A stretch of 64,000 nucleotides of DNA, from positions 1,240,001-1,304,000 of the forward strand of contig JBANAY010000004.1 of the NCBI GenBank assembly GCA_037952775.1. The letters are read 5' to 3'. Positions 37,295-48,275 of the stretch are shown here, in pieces. Under the pieces are notes generated by a model. It saw only the letters and a program-made list of their open reading frames with translations, had not been told where the DNA came from and did no database searches. The position numbers and the translations under genes are program-made. This DNA is from Clonostachys chloroleuca (taxonomy: Eukaryota > Ascomycota > Sordariomycetes > Hypocreales > Bionectriaceae). Position 1 is the first letter of the stretch. Each line of letters opens with the position of its first letter.

Positions 37295-40200
37295 TTACTC
37301 AGCCTTCTTCTCCCCCGTATCAGCCCTTGATGATGCCTCGACCCTGTTCGTCGTTCCCTTCTCCGGGTCACTATCCTCGTTGTCGGACTTGCTCTGAGTG
37401 AAGTAATGCCCAAACGTCCGGGTCTCCAGGTCAGCATTGCCGTTGACGTCCTTGGAAGCCTGGTGGCGGAAGTACACCCGCTTCGCGAACTTCCAGCCTT
37501 CGACGCCGAGGAAGAAGAGCACCGACTCGACGAAGACGATGCCCCATTCCCATGTGATGCCGGTGTGCTTGAAGACGATGGTGCTCAGGCCCGGGATGTA
37601 CAGGATGGGGAACATGGTGACGATGCCGCCGATGATGGACCAGAAGAGGAACTGGTTTCGCCAGACGTCGACGAACCACTGCGTGAGGTACCTCGTGCTC
37701 TTGGGTTGCATTCGGAAGAATGATCGGCGCATGTGCAACATCTCCCAAGCTAGGAAGAGGGCGAACCAGGTCAGGGAGGCGAATGTGGTGGCGCGGGCTC
37801 GGAAGACGACCTCGCATCCATCGTCGATGCTTCCGTTGCAGTCCAAGCCAATGTCGGCGTGGCCCTTGCCCCATCCGAAGAGGACCAGGAGGAAGGAGGA
37901 CAGACAGAGGGCAGCCAGCCAGATACCGTAGAACATCATGTCACACATGAGCTCAGGAGTGAAGACACCTTGCCGAAGCTAGACAGGAACGCTGTTAGTA
38001 TTCGATCCACAGTCGCATCGAATAAGTCGGGAAGATCAAAGTGTTAAACTTACGTTCTGAGGAGGTCGGTTCATAATCTCAGCAACAGCAGGCTCGAAAC
38101 CGAGACCCATGTCTGGGAAACCGGAGGTGATCATGATAATCCACATGATTTCAACAGGCGAGATAGGGAAGACGGAAATACCGTTCTTATCCTTAATAGC
38201 CAGACCAATCAAGAGTGTCAGAGCCTGGCCAATATTCTCGGCCAACACATGCAGAACAAACTTCTGGATGTTGTCAAACATTCGGCGACCTTCTTCAACA
38301 GCGTTCAGGATAGAAGCAAAGTTGTCATCAGTAAGGACGATGTCAGAGGCTTCCTTAGCAACATCAGATCCAGACTGGCCCATGGCAATACCAACATCAG
38401 CACGCTTGAGAGAGGGAGAGTCGTTGACACCATCTCCAGTCATGGCGACGAAGCACTTGCGACGGTGGAGAGCTTCGATCATGCGGACCTTAGTCTGGGG
38501 AGCACATCGAGCAATGACCAGAGGCAACAGAGGCAATGCATCAATCTCATCATCTGTAAGCTTGTCAAAGTCGACAGCAGCCATGACCATAGTCTTAGCC
38601 ACATCGGCTGCGATCTCAGATATTCTGCTGGGCAGAATTCCGACCTCGAGAGCAATAGCACGGGCAGTTTCCGGGTGGTCTCCAGTGAGCATGTGAACGC
38701 TGATTCCAGCTTGGTGGCACTGGCGAACCGAGGGGGCAGATTCAGGTCGAGGCGGATCGTAGAGACCGACAAGACCACGGAAGACAAGATCCTTTTCAAA
38801 GTCACCACGCTCCAGCTCAGCCTCGTTCTCATTGACGTGTCGTATATTCGTCTTGCTAGCGAGAGCAAGAACACGGAGACCAAGTCGGGCCATGGCCTCC
38901 ATGTTCTTCAGGACATCCTCCTTTGCGCTATCGGGGAAGTCGACGATCTCGTCGCCGATGGCGGCACGGGGGCACGAGGTCAAGACACGCTCGACGGCAC
39001 CTTTAGTGAAGACCCATTGTTTATTGGCTTGCTTATCTTCGAAGATGACAGACATCTTCTTAACGTCAGAATCAAAGGGAAATTCGGCAATCTGCCTCCA
39101 CTGGGCATCAGGGCCCGTGGAGAGGCGAAGGCGGTTCCAGTCGAATCGAGAAGCAAAGACCTGGATAGCAATTTCAGTTGGGTCTCCTCTAGCGTGCCAT
39201 TCATTTTCAACTTCGGTCACAGAGGCAAGATTAGCCAGGGAGGCAACATTAAGATAATCCCGAAGAGTTGTGTCCGATTTAGCGAGCTCGGGGCCCTGGA
39301 TAACATCACCCGCCGAGTCCGCAGATTGAAAGTCGATATCCTTGGGCTGGCTGCTGTTGAACGAGATTTCGCCATCAGTGGGGTTAACAGGTTGGTTGGA
39401 GGTGCCAACAGAGTAGGTACCACGCCCTGGAATCCAAGCCTTCTTGACAATCATCTTGCCCTGGGTGAGGGTACCAGTCTTATCGGAGCAAATATCTGTT
39501 GATGGTAAGGTTAGTTAATGAATCATGACATTTGGATCTATAGAAGAATCGACTTACTCGTCACAGCACCAAGGGCTTCAAGAGCTTTGAGGTTGCGGAC
39601 AATAACATGACGCTCAACCATGCGCTTAGTACCAGCAGCCATTGTGATGGTAAGCACGACAATAAGAGAAGCGGGAATCATCGATACACCAGTGGCAACG
39701 GCGTAAATAACGACTTGCTGCTCAGAAGAGAATTTATTTGCACCGAGAACAATAATGGCACAGATAATGGCAGTTCCAAGCAACAGAAGAGCCAGCTTGG
39801 ACAGCTTCTTTTGCAGAGGAGTTCCGACGTTGACTCCCAGGAAGCGTCCAATGGCATCGGTGCCAGTCAGAGACCAAGCCTGAAGATGTCGGCCAAAGCT
39901 AGTTGTACCATCCTCGCGACGCTTGGGTTCGCGGCGGCGCGAGTTCTTGCCTCTAAGCGCCGCGGCGATTTGACCAATCTCAGTATACAAACCAGTAGCA
40001 AAGACAATGCCTCTAGCTCGCCCCTTTGTAACAGTAGACGAGCTATAAGCAATATTCAACCGGTCACCGGGACCAGTTTCGGGAGAGAAAGTAGAGCCAA
40101 TCTCCTTCCTCACGGGAAGAGACTCGCCGGTAAGTAGAGCCTCGTTTGTCTCAAAGTTCACTGCCTCGATCAGACGCACATCTGCAGGGATGGTGTCACC

Positions 40201-40786
40201 GGTCTTGAGTTCCACAAGATCACCAGGGACAATCTCTGCAGTTACCACAGTCTCGTTGTTACCACTGCGAACTGCTTGTGCTGTAGGCGAACTGAGCGAC
40301 CGAAGGGAGTCCATTGTCTTTGCAGCCTTGTATTCCTGTACAAAGCCGACAGTAATGTTAAGGATGATGACGGCGCCGACGACGGCACCCTCAATCCAGG
40401 ATTGAATACCAAATGAGGCGGCCATAGCCAGAATAAGAACCTAGAGTTTAAGAGTCAGTTATCGTGTCCAACTGAGGAGGAGGGTTGGCGATAGTTCGAG
40501 TCTGGGACCTCAAAAAGATCAGAGGGGGGCTTACAAGTGTCAATGCATTGGCAATCTGGCCAACGAAGATTCTAACTGGCGAAACTTTGTTACCTTCGCC
40601 AAATTCGTTGCGACCGTAATCTTCCAGTCGTTTCGTGGCGTCGTCGTGGCTCAGTCCATCCTGTGTGTTAGCACCCAATTCCTGAGCTACTTGTTCATAT
40701 GAGAGTGCATGAGCAGGGGCCGTCATGGGCTTGTTAGACTGGCCCGAGACATGCTCAGCAACAGACTGATCCTCCTGCTTCCCCAT
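37295..40786 (-). CDS. ENA1: ENA-type P-type ATPase (type IID Na+/K+ efflux pump)
   Basis: Plasma-membrane or endomembrane pump that exports Na+ or K+ using ATP; important for salt and alkaline tolerance in fungi. Exons 40786-40535, 40440-39558, 39495-38054 and 37978-37295; introns 94, 62 and 75 bp. The product is 1086 residues, the normal ENA length. Motifs: N-terminal cation-ATPase domain (LSHDDATKRLEDYGRNEFGEG), actuator loop LLTGESLP, phosphorylation site ICSDKTGTLTQG, nucleotide domain FTKGAVERVL, and hinge MTGDGVNDSPSLKRADVGIAMG. The C-terminal membrane bundle ends in a hydrophilic tail. Intron 2 splits the codon just before ICSDKTGT. Strong codon bias produces a 417-codon antisense open frame. 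Three GCCARG (PacC-type) hexamers lie upstream (see findings), but chance predicts about one. Confidence 0.95.
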
Positions 40787-43700
40787 TCTGCCGGTGATAG
40801 ACCAATATTTCAGGTGTCAGAGGAGTTATGATTGGGAAGGAAACGGGTCGAATTAGGACCAGTTCAATGGAAGACAGGAGGCTAGACGCGGTAAAGACTG
40901 ATGGTTATAGACCCAGCAGGAGACATTGAAGGTCACAACAAGAGGGTATCCGGCTCCTGTGTCAACGTTTCTTGGTCGGATAGTGAAAGAGGGTGGAGGG
41001 AAGGGTTGTCGAGTGCGGGAGGGCCGGAGTCTTAAGCACCAAAGAGACTTTGGTACTGATATGCATCCCGAATCTAACTTGCCGCCTTGGCTTAGGATTA
41101 CATGGATGAAAATGAATTACTTTGGATCTGGTGGGGGCGGCCAATCCCCTGTCCCAGTCCCAAGTTGAGCTACGCAATTGCTAGTCTTCAAATAGGCGCA
41201 AGAGAAGGTGAGAGGTGACAAGGACGGTAGGTGAGGATGCCACAACCCCAGAGGCTATGATTTCATAGTGTTGGGGGATGTGGGTTTAGCCAACAGCTGA
41301 TACGCCCCCGGATGCTTGGCATGGTCCAAATTGCCTCTCTCTTCTCATTGTGCAAGTATCGATCGAATTGACCTTAAGCCCTGCCATGAAACACATGCCA
41401 GCATACTCAATGGTAAGGCACCGTGTTAGCCGTTATCGTGTTTTTTACGCCTTAGTGAAAGCCCATCAATGCAGAAGCTGGAACCAAAAAGTAAAACACG
41501 CACAGAAATAGCGATCCGGTGTCACCCCTCCTCGGGAGACTAGCACTATGATTAGTCTTGTCTCAAGATCCTCCAAGATCCCGCAACTCAAATTGCACAA
41601 CAGATTCCGATCCACTGGCTTCTTATGCACTCAATATGCGTCCAATTACTCAATGAGGCTCTATGGCTTCACCATCGTGAGCTCATACTCATATTCTTGG
41701 GTTGTTGGCCCAATTGTCCTTGTTCTACGCCTCCTTTTTCCATTCACACCTCTTGCTCGAGTCTTCGGTAACAAGTTGGAATTTTGATGGCAGCGTTGGT
41801 AGGGAATTCGTCATCGGGGCGGATCAGCCGGCAATCCCTGCTCACGAACACGAATAACTGTGAGGTAAGAAGAATCAATTTGAACTTGGCGGGGTTTCTG
41901 GGCGTAAAAGCCAAGACTTGATACGCACGCAAGTGCATAAGAATAAATGGGGGCGTCCCATCTCGAGGGCTGGGCGGTTCACCTAATTGGCGAATGGAGA
42001 GCAGGCAAGTTTGCCTCAACCTCTTGGCAGATAAGCCTGCGCTCGACATCATCATGCGGAGGCTGGCGATATGGTACGGAAAGATTGGTCATCTCTTGTT
42101 TGTCTCCGAATCCAAAGGAGCAAGGTCACAATCGTGACTCGCTTAATGTGTGTGTGGGTACAAAACAAGCTTATCTGCTTCCCCATTAACAATTAAAAGT
42201 AGCTCAGAAGACTAAAGCCTAACAGAGCCTTTTGGTACTGAGAGCCAAGCAAGCCAATCATAACGTGCTTGGCCTCAGCATGCACGTGCCACTGTTGCAA
42301 TGGGAAAAATTCCCTCGTCGTCTCTGCAACTGCTGGAGGACGTGGATAATCCTGATCCACAACGTCATGCTGCCGGGCGTATGACACCGAGGGGCTTGGA
42401 TCTAGATATGCGGCTTGCCCACGCACTGACGGAAATAGATGGCCTCATGTGACTGGTAACCAAATTCGAAACTGTATGGAAGCCTTCGCTTTCCTCATGG
42501 CATCCCCACCAGTCGGACAAGGCAGATATGGGCGCGGGATGAGCAACGGTAGCTCAGCAAGCTCGAGAAACCTAATGCTAGCCTCAACAGACACCGGCAG
42601 TATGACTTGAACGCTTGGCAAAATAGCCATGGAAGACCGCAGTCAGTCCGTGGTTCTTGGCGGAGAACGTGCTAAGCGTCGCTGCTCCGAAGCTGTTGAT
42701 TGACGAATCAGAGAGGCACCAAGTGCTTTCGAAAATGGGGGACTGGCAATGGGCCAAGATTCCTTAGTCTCCAGGCTGGTGGAAACCCCGCCCAGGCAGG
42801 CAAATGAGGAGGCGCGTCACAGTCAGAGCGCACTGCTAGCCGGCGAGGGATGCCATCCAAAAGATGCGGGGAGACCGTTTCCGAAGAGATGGGCGAGAAA
42901 ACTTTTCTTAGCTTGCATGCATGTCCGTTCCTGCCTTCCCAGCCGGCGCCAGAGACAAGGGCGACGGAATGTTCTTGGAAGGTGGTTGAGTTAGTATGCA
43001 GCCTTCAATAAGCTTAATTGCGCTGCGGCTGCTCAGCGGGGTCACAGCGGTGGAGCTAGCCAAACCCCCTGGAAGCAACCCCTGAAGGCACCCATGAATG
43101 CTGTAATCGGGCTGGCTTCCGTTGGCTGCCCGCTGACTGGGCCGCCCCAGCGCCTGCTCCTGCCGTTGCATTGCACGCCGAGGACCATGGCAAACTAATA
43201 GAGCTTATCAAGAATCGCCTTGCAACCTTCACCTTGGGAAGAGAGAAGGCCTAACAGGCCACCGCAGGTGCTCCCGGTTGCCTTTTGCCTCTTACCGTGC
43301 ACGCATTGGCTCCAGACGCGCAAGGGAGTATATCTCCTCCACAAATTACTCGCATTTCTCTCAACTCGGCCGCCCAGAAGCGCTTGTTCCTCAACAATAA
43401 CTCTCTTCGGAGATACAGATACCTTAGTCACAGTGTACATACATCATACCTACGTCCACACATCTCCCATCTTGGCTTGGGTCGTTGGGCAATGTGACGT
43501 GGTCAGTGCGCCCCGCAGTTGTGTGCTTCTCAGAGGGGTGCCATCCGCTGGTCGTCCAATAGGCAGAGCCACCATTCTGGCAACTGACCTGGAATGCGCT
43601 TTATTAACATGCCATTTATCCGTTTGGGCGGAGATATATTGTTTTCGCTCTGCATTGGAGGTTTTGCTTTTTTCTCCCCGCCTCCCAACTAGCAACGCCT

Positions 43701-43990
43701 GGTGGACGAGATATGCCCTCGTCTCGGGATCATTTCCCTTCCTCGCATGGCATAGTCCCACAAACCCCAGTCCGGACCTAGAGGCAAGCGGCTTGCGAAG
43801 GCTCAAAAGGAGGGGTTCCCGGCCGGTCCACTTTGAGCAAGTTGAGAGGAAGAGATGCGGAAGCCACCGACACATCCAAGCCGCTGCTCACCAAGCTTGC
43901 ACCGCCCGGTGGTGTCGTGAACAGCTCAACGCTGCCAATCTCCATATCTCATATGCATATGCATCCACCATCTAACCCTGAAACCCCATT
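40787..43990. other. gene-poor region and ENA promoter
   Basis: About 3.2 kb. The first 1.2 kb is the ENA upstream region and carries GCCAAG hexamers (minus strand at 41086-41091 and 41315-41320; plus strand near 41910). The rest has only short frames without motifs; the longest (43220-43975) runs into the leader of the RING gene and looks non-coding. Confidence 0.5.
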
Positions 43991-44952
43991 ATGGAGCAAA
44001 TCGGCTTCATTATCATCGCCTTCTTCTGTCTCTTCGTCGTTGCGTGTCCTCTGTATGTTCCCCACGACAGTAAGCCCCATGCAGACTCCACCGCGCACCG
44101 AGTCTGCCGGTCTGCCTACCTACACTCAGCTAACATGGAGCCTCCTCAACGGGGCGCACAGCATCACCACCATTGCAGCCCGCCGCCGAAGAAGGCCCCA
44201 GGCAGCTGTAGCTGAGCCAAGAGCCAAGAGCCTGATCCGCGCGCGGAGAAAATTGAGCACGGTCACAGCCTGCTCGTTTTCGGTTGCTTCTGCCGCAGGC
44301 AGCATCCAACGCAGCGGCTCACATGACGGCGAGATTAATGACGCCAGGCCAGGGCTTGGTGAATGGTGAGTCTGTTTTACTCAAGTCCAACAAGCGCTTC
44401 GTAAAGATCCCCGCCGTGATACACAAGGCCTATCTCACCGGTCCACTTGGGGCTGGTTCTACTGCACCGCTTCATCATGCTTTATTCTCTCTTGAGTGGA
44501 GAACATCGTTCCTTCTAGAAGGAATGGTTTTCCAATTATATGTATAGGCTGAAACAGTGGTAAGAAACAAGAGCTTGGCTGACCAACATTGGCACATTAG
44601 CCCCATCTGTATTGGACCTTTGGTGCCTGAGTCTCCTTCCCGTTTTACGCAGACTCGCCTCCTTGGAGATGAGACTATTGCGCACCAAGACGTGCCAAGT
44701 CGCCGGCAATCAACCAACTTAACCGCCGGTACACAGGAAGATTGTGAAGCTCTGACCGAGGTTGATGATGTGCTCACCATCAACAGTTGTGGTCATTCCT
44801 TCCATTCCAAATGTCTTATCTCTTGGTTCCTCTTGGATAGAAATGACTGCCCGATCTGCAGACAGTTATTCTACTCGCCGCCTTCAATACCGTCCAGGGT
44901 TTTACTTCGAGTCTCCCCGCCGCGTCCTCAATCAACAGGCATGTGGGTCTAG
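43991..44952 (+). CDS. small membrane-anchored RING-H2 finger protein (probable E3 ubiquitin ligase)
   Basis: My splice model: exons 43991-44052, 44162-44365, 44601-44622 and 44737-44952. The first two introns have GTATGT and GTGAGT donors, with GCTAAC and GCTGAC branch sites and CACAG and ATTAG acceptors. The N-terminus MEQIGFIIIAFFCLFVVACP is one hydrophobic helix followed by a very basic stretch (AARRRRRPQ). Splicing creates CPIC and completes a canonical RING-H2: C89-x2-C92-x21-C114-x-H116-x2-H119-x2-C122-x11-C134-x2-C137. The last intron (44623-44736, 114 nt) is a multiple of three with no stop, so retention gives 205 residues instead of 167 and stretches the C2-C3 loop beyond the usual limit. 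Its donor (GTGCCT) is weak. Not matched to a named gene. Confidence 0.6.
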
Positions 44953-46226
44953 GGTAGCCTGTGAAAAGGGCACACCTCCTTCTCCCCTGACTACCAACCC
45001 TATAAAATATCCAAGTGAGCGACTCGATTGAATGACTATTATGACATGGGCCAGGCGAATACGTCCAATTGCCTGCCCGTTAATCTTATTATCTCTTTTC
45101 TCTTGCTAACCTTCTGCGGGGTCGACTCGTTGGTTGTGTTGATGCCTTGCACGACGACTCCACAACCGTTCACACGCTCATGACATCATATCACCTTCAC
45201 TGTCCTCTTTCTCACTGCACGGCATGGCATCATCAGTCCGTTTCGTCACCCTTTTCTTTCCAGGGTCAAACACTGCAATGAATGTTGATTCTACAGTTTC
45301 TTTTGTCTTTGTCTTTGTCATTGGCGATAGTTATACCCGATAAGTGTCTTCCTCCCCTTGTCTCAACTGACGGTTCAAACGGATGGTTCGTCAACTCTCC
45401 TCTTATGTAACTAACACTGCTGGTTACATGTCACATCTAATTAATCCACAAGTTAATTTAATTTAGGGACATGTCACTTGTGCTTCGTGAGCAGTTGTGT
45501 GACAAGGGTAAGCCAGTCGCGTGCCTGAAAGTGAGGCGGGTATCCTGCGGCAATGTCTCAGACCGTCACATTTGGTAACTTTGGTTGTCGTACTGGTGTC
45601 GTACAGAATTCCTGGAGCAACTCTCCGTCCCTGGCAATGCGATCGCTATCATGAGTCAACCAAGCCCAATGATGATGCCTTGACTCCCGAACGTTGCCGC
45701 AGGCTGGGACAAGGCCCTGAATTAGTCCAGTAACCTGGAATGCCAGCCCGCTAATGACGCGGCGGTGCTGGTGGCTGATTGGCCGGTTGCGGCGGTGGTG
45801 TGGCCCACTTGATCTGCGTGCTCGGTCGATGACTTCACTGACACACCACTAGCTGAATCGAGCTCTGAACGATGCATCGACGATGGCTCCCGGCATGCCT
45901 CGTCTACTGCTCTGCTCAACCAACTCCATGGCACTCTCTGGCCCATCCCCCCCGGCGGACACCAGCCAACAAGGGCAAGCTCGTGCCTATCACTCATGAT
46001 TATTCTGGGCTGATTGGCTAGAATTGTCGGAAATCTCACACCGGGCAGCTGAGCGAACCCATGTAATTTCCACCGGTTGTGATGCTTGAACGCTGCTGAG
46101 GACATAACCTGCAACCCCCTCCTCCATTCAACAGAGCCATACTTGGGGACAATTACCAAGTTTCCATATCCTTGACCCATCCTTGCCAGAGCCGTCCGAG
46201 AGTGTCATCGCCCCAGTGGCATATGC
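44953..46226. other. intergenic, no gene seen
   Basis: 3' flank of the RING gene and upstream region of UVE1. A short AT-rich patch lies at 45425-45470. No supported gene. Confidence 0.55.
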
Positions 46227-48275
46227 ATGCAGTCCCGAATCCACCGGCCTCCCATACTGGCGCACGTCCACCTCGCGCGTCTACTCCAGCGTACCATCTC
46301 AGCTAACTCAGCCGACCGGCTCCGGGCAGCGAGGTCTATTGTCAGTATGCCACCAAAAAGAAAGGCCAATGCCATGCAGCAGCAGCTACCGACCCGACCT
46401 GAGCCTCCGCGACGAAGCAGCAGGAGAATAAAAGAGGTCGCCGAGCAAGAGGATGGCTCCCCGCATACTCTCCCCGACGATGATAGAATGGAGAAGATGA
46501 CGCAGGACAGAATCAAGCACGTGTGGGAATCCAAGGAATCGGTTGAACAGGCCCGGCGCGAGCTGACCGAGATGGAATATAACCTGCAGAGAGCCGCCAA
46601 GCGCCAGCGGCTGGCCGTGGAGTCATCGGATTTGATATGCGAGGTGGATAGAGCGAGAGAGGTCACACTCTATCACCAGGAGAAGAGAGATCCTGTAGAG
46701 AAGCTGAAGACGGGTTCGAAATCAATCTCGGATGCTATTGAACATGCGCCCATTGATGAATACGAGGCTGAGTTAGCTGTAGGAGACATCACGGAGGCCA
46801 AGATTGAGGAGGATGGTTTTGATCGAGGCGCAAGGCGACCTCCCGCTGTCAATAGCGATGTGCTGCCTCTGCCATGGACCGGCCGTCTAGGATATGTGAG
46901 AGAACTTCGATTTGAGATGCTGTCTCATTTATCTCTGGCACTCCGATGCCGCCTATTCTCGTGGCTGACAGTAAATTGTGCTTAGGCCTGTTTGAATACA
47001 TATCTACGGACTTCTACACCTCCCGTGTTCTCTTCAAGAACGTGTCGGATCAGCTCTATTCTTGACCATCGGCACCCCTTGCAAGACCCATCACAACCAG
47101 AGCATCCAACGAAGAATCGACCCGACAAGTCGAAGCCGCAGAATAAGGAGCTTGGCATGAAGTTCGTACAGAACTTGGGCTTAGCGAATGCTAGAGACAT
47201 TCCTAAGATGATACGGTGGAACGACAAATACGGTATCAAGTTCATGAGGTTGAGCAGTGAAATGTTTCCCTTTGCAAGCCATGACGAGTACGGATACAAG
47301 CTTGCGCCGTTCGCATCAGAGGTGTTGGCTGAGGCGGGGAAAGTGATTGCAGAGCTGGGCCACCGTGTCACTACGCATCCTGGGCAGTTCACGCAGATTG
47401 GAAGTCCGAGACCAGAGGTGGTAGAAGCAGCGATCCGTGATCTAGAATACCACGACGAGATGCTGTCGCTCCTCCGACTGCCAGAACAGGCGAATAAGGA
47501 CGCTGTCATGATTCTACACATGGGAGGAACCTACGGGGATAAAGAAGCGACGATTGAACGCTTCAAACAGAACTACAGCGGTCTTTCGCAGGGAGTCAAG
47601 AACAGGCTCGTGCTCGAGAACGACGACGTCGCTTGGAGTGTTCACGATTTGCTCCCGGTATGTGAGGAGTTGAACATCCCAATGGTTCTTGACTTCCACC
47701 ACCACAACATTGTATTTGATTCATCGATCCGTGAAGGCACGCAAGACATCATCCAATTCTTTGACCGGATCCGGAAAACATGGACGCGCAAGGGTATTCG
47801 ACAGAAGATGCACTACAGCGAGCAAACCGCCGGGGCCATTACGCCGCGGGACCGGCGAAAGCACTCGGCCCGGGTCAAGACGCTGCCCCCGTGCGCGCCC
47901 GACATGGACCTGATGATCGAAGCCAAGGACAAGGAACAGGCGGTGTTCGAGCTGATGCACACCTTCAGGCTACCCGGCTGGGACTTGTTCAACCCGATCG
48001 TGCCGAACGAACGGGACGATGAGTCGAAGAAGCCCGCGGCGAAGAGCAAGAAGGAGAAGAAGACGGCGGACAAGGGCAAGAAGGACAAGAAGATGGAAGG
48101 GCAGGACGAAGACCACATCGAGGCTGATGCTGAGATACCCGGACAGGCGGTCAGCGACGAAGACTTTGGCATGGGAGGACCCGAGAACCGCGTGTACTGG
48201 CCAGAAGGCATGGAAGAGTGGCTCAAGCCGAAGAAGCGAGAGGTCAAAAAGGCGAAAAAGGGGTCGGATAAGTGA
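46227..48275 (+). CDS. UVE1: UV-damage endonuclease UVDE/Uve1 with two in-frame starts
   Basis: Nicks DNA 5' of UV photoproducts and other lesions in an alternative excision repair pathway. Exons 46227-46895 and 46986-48275 (intron 90 bp); 652 residues from the first ATG. Residues about 224-550 are the TIM-barrel UVDE domain: ACLNTYLR, KELGMKFVQNLGLANARD, IKFMRLSSEMFPFASH, VTTHPGQFTQI, RLVLENDDVAWSV and MVLDFHHHNI, with metal-binding His, Glu and Asp. The C-terminus is Lys-rich (KKEKKTADKGKKDKK) and looks nuclear-directing. The first 40 residues (MQSRIHRPPILAHVHLARLL...) are Arg-rich with only one acidic residue, like a mitochondrial presequence. A second ATG (46347, MPPKRKANA) starts a nuclear-type form. 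Uve1 acting in both nucleus and mitochondria is known in fission yeast; here it is inferred. Confidence 0.93.

Noticed and set aside
38249..39502. 417-codon plus-strand open frame opposite the ENA pump
   Set aside because: Antisense shadow of a conserved exon; no family features.
43220..43975. 251-codon frame before the RING gene
   Set aside because: Composition looks random, no motif; more likely leader and promoter.
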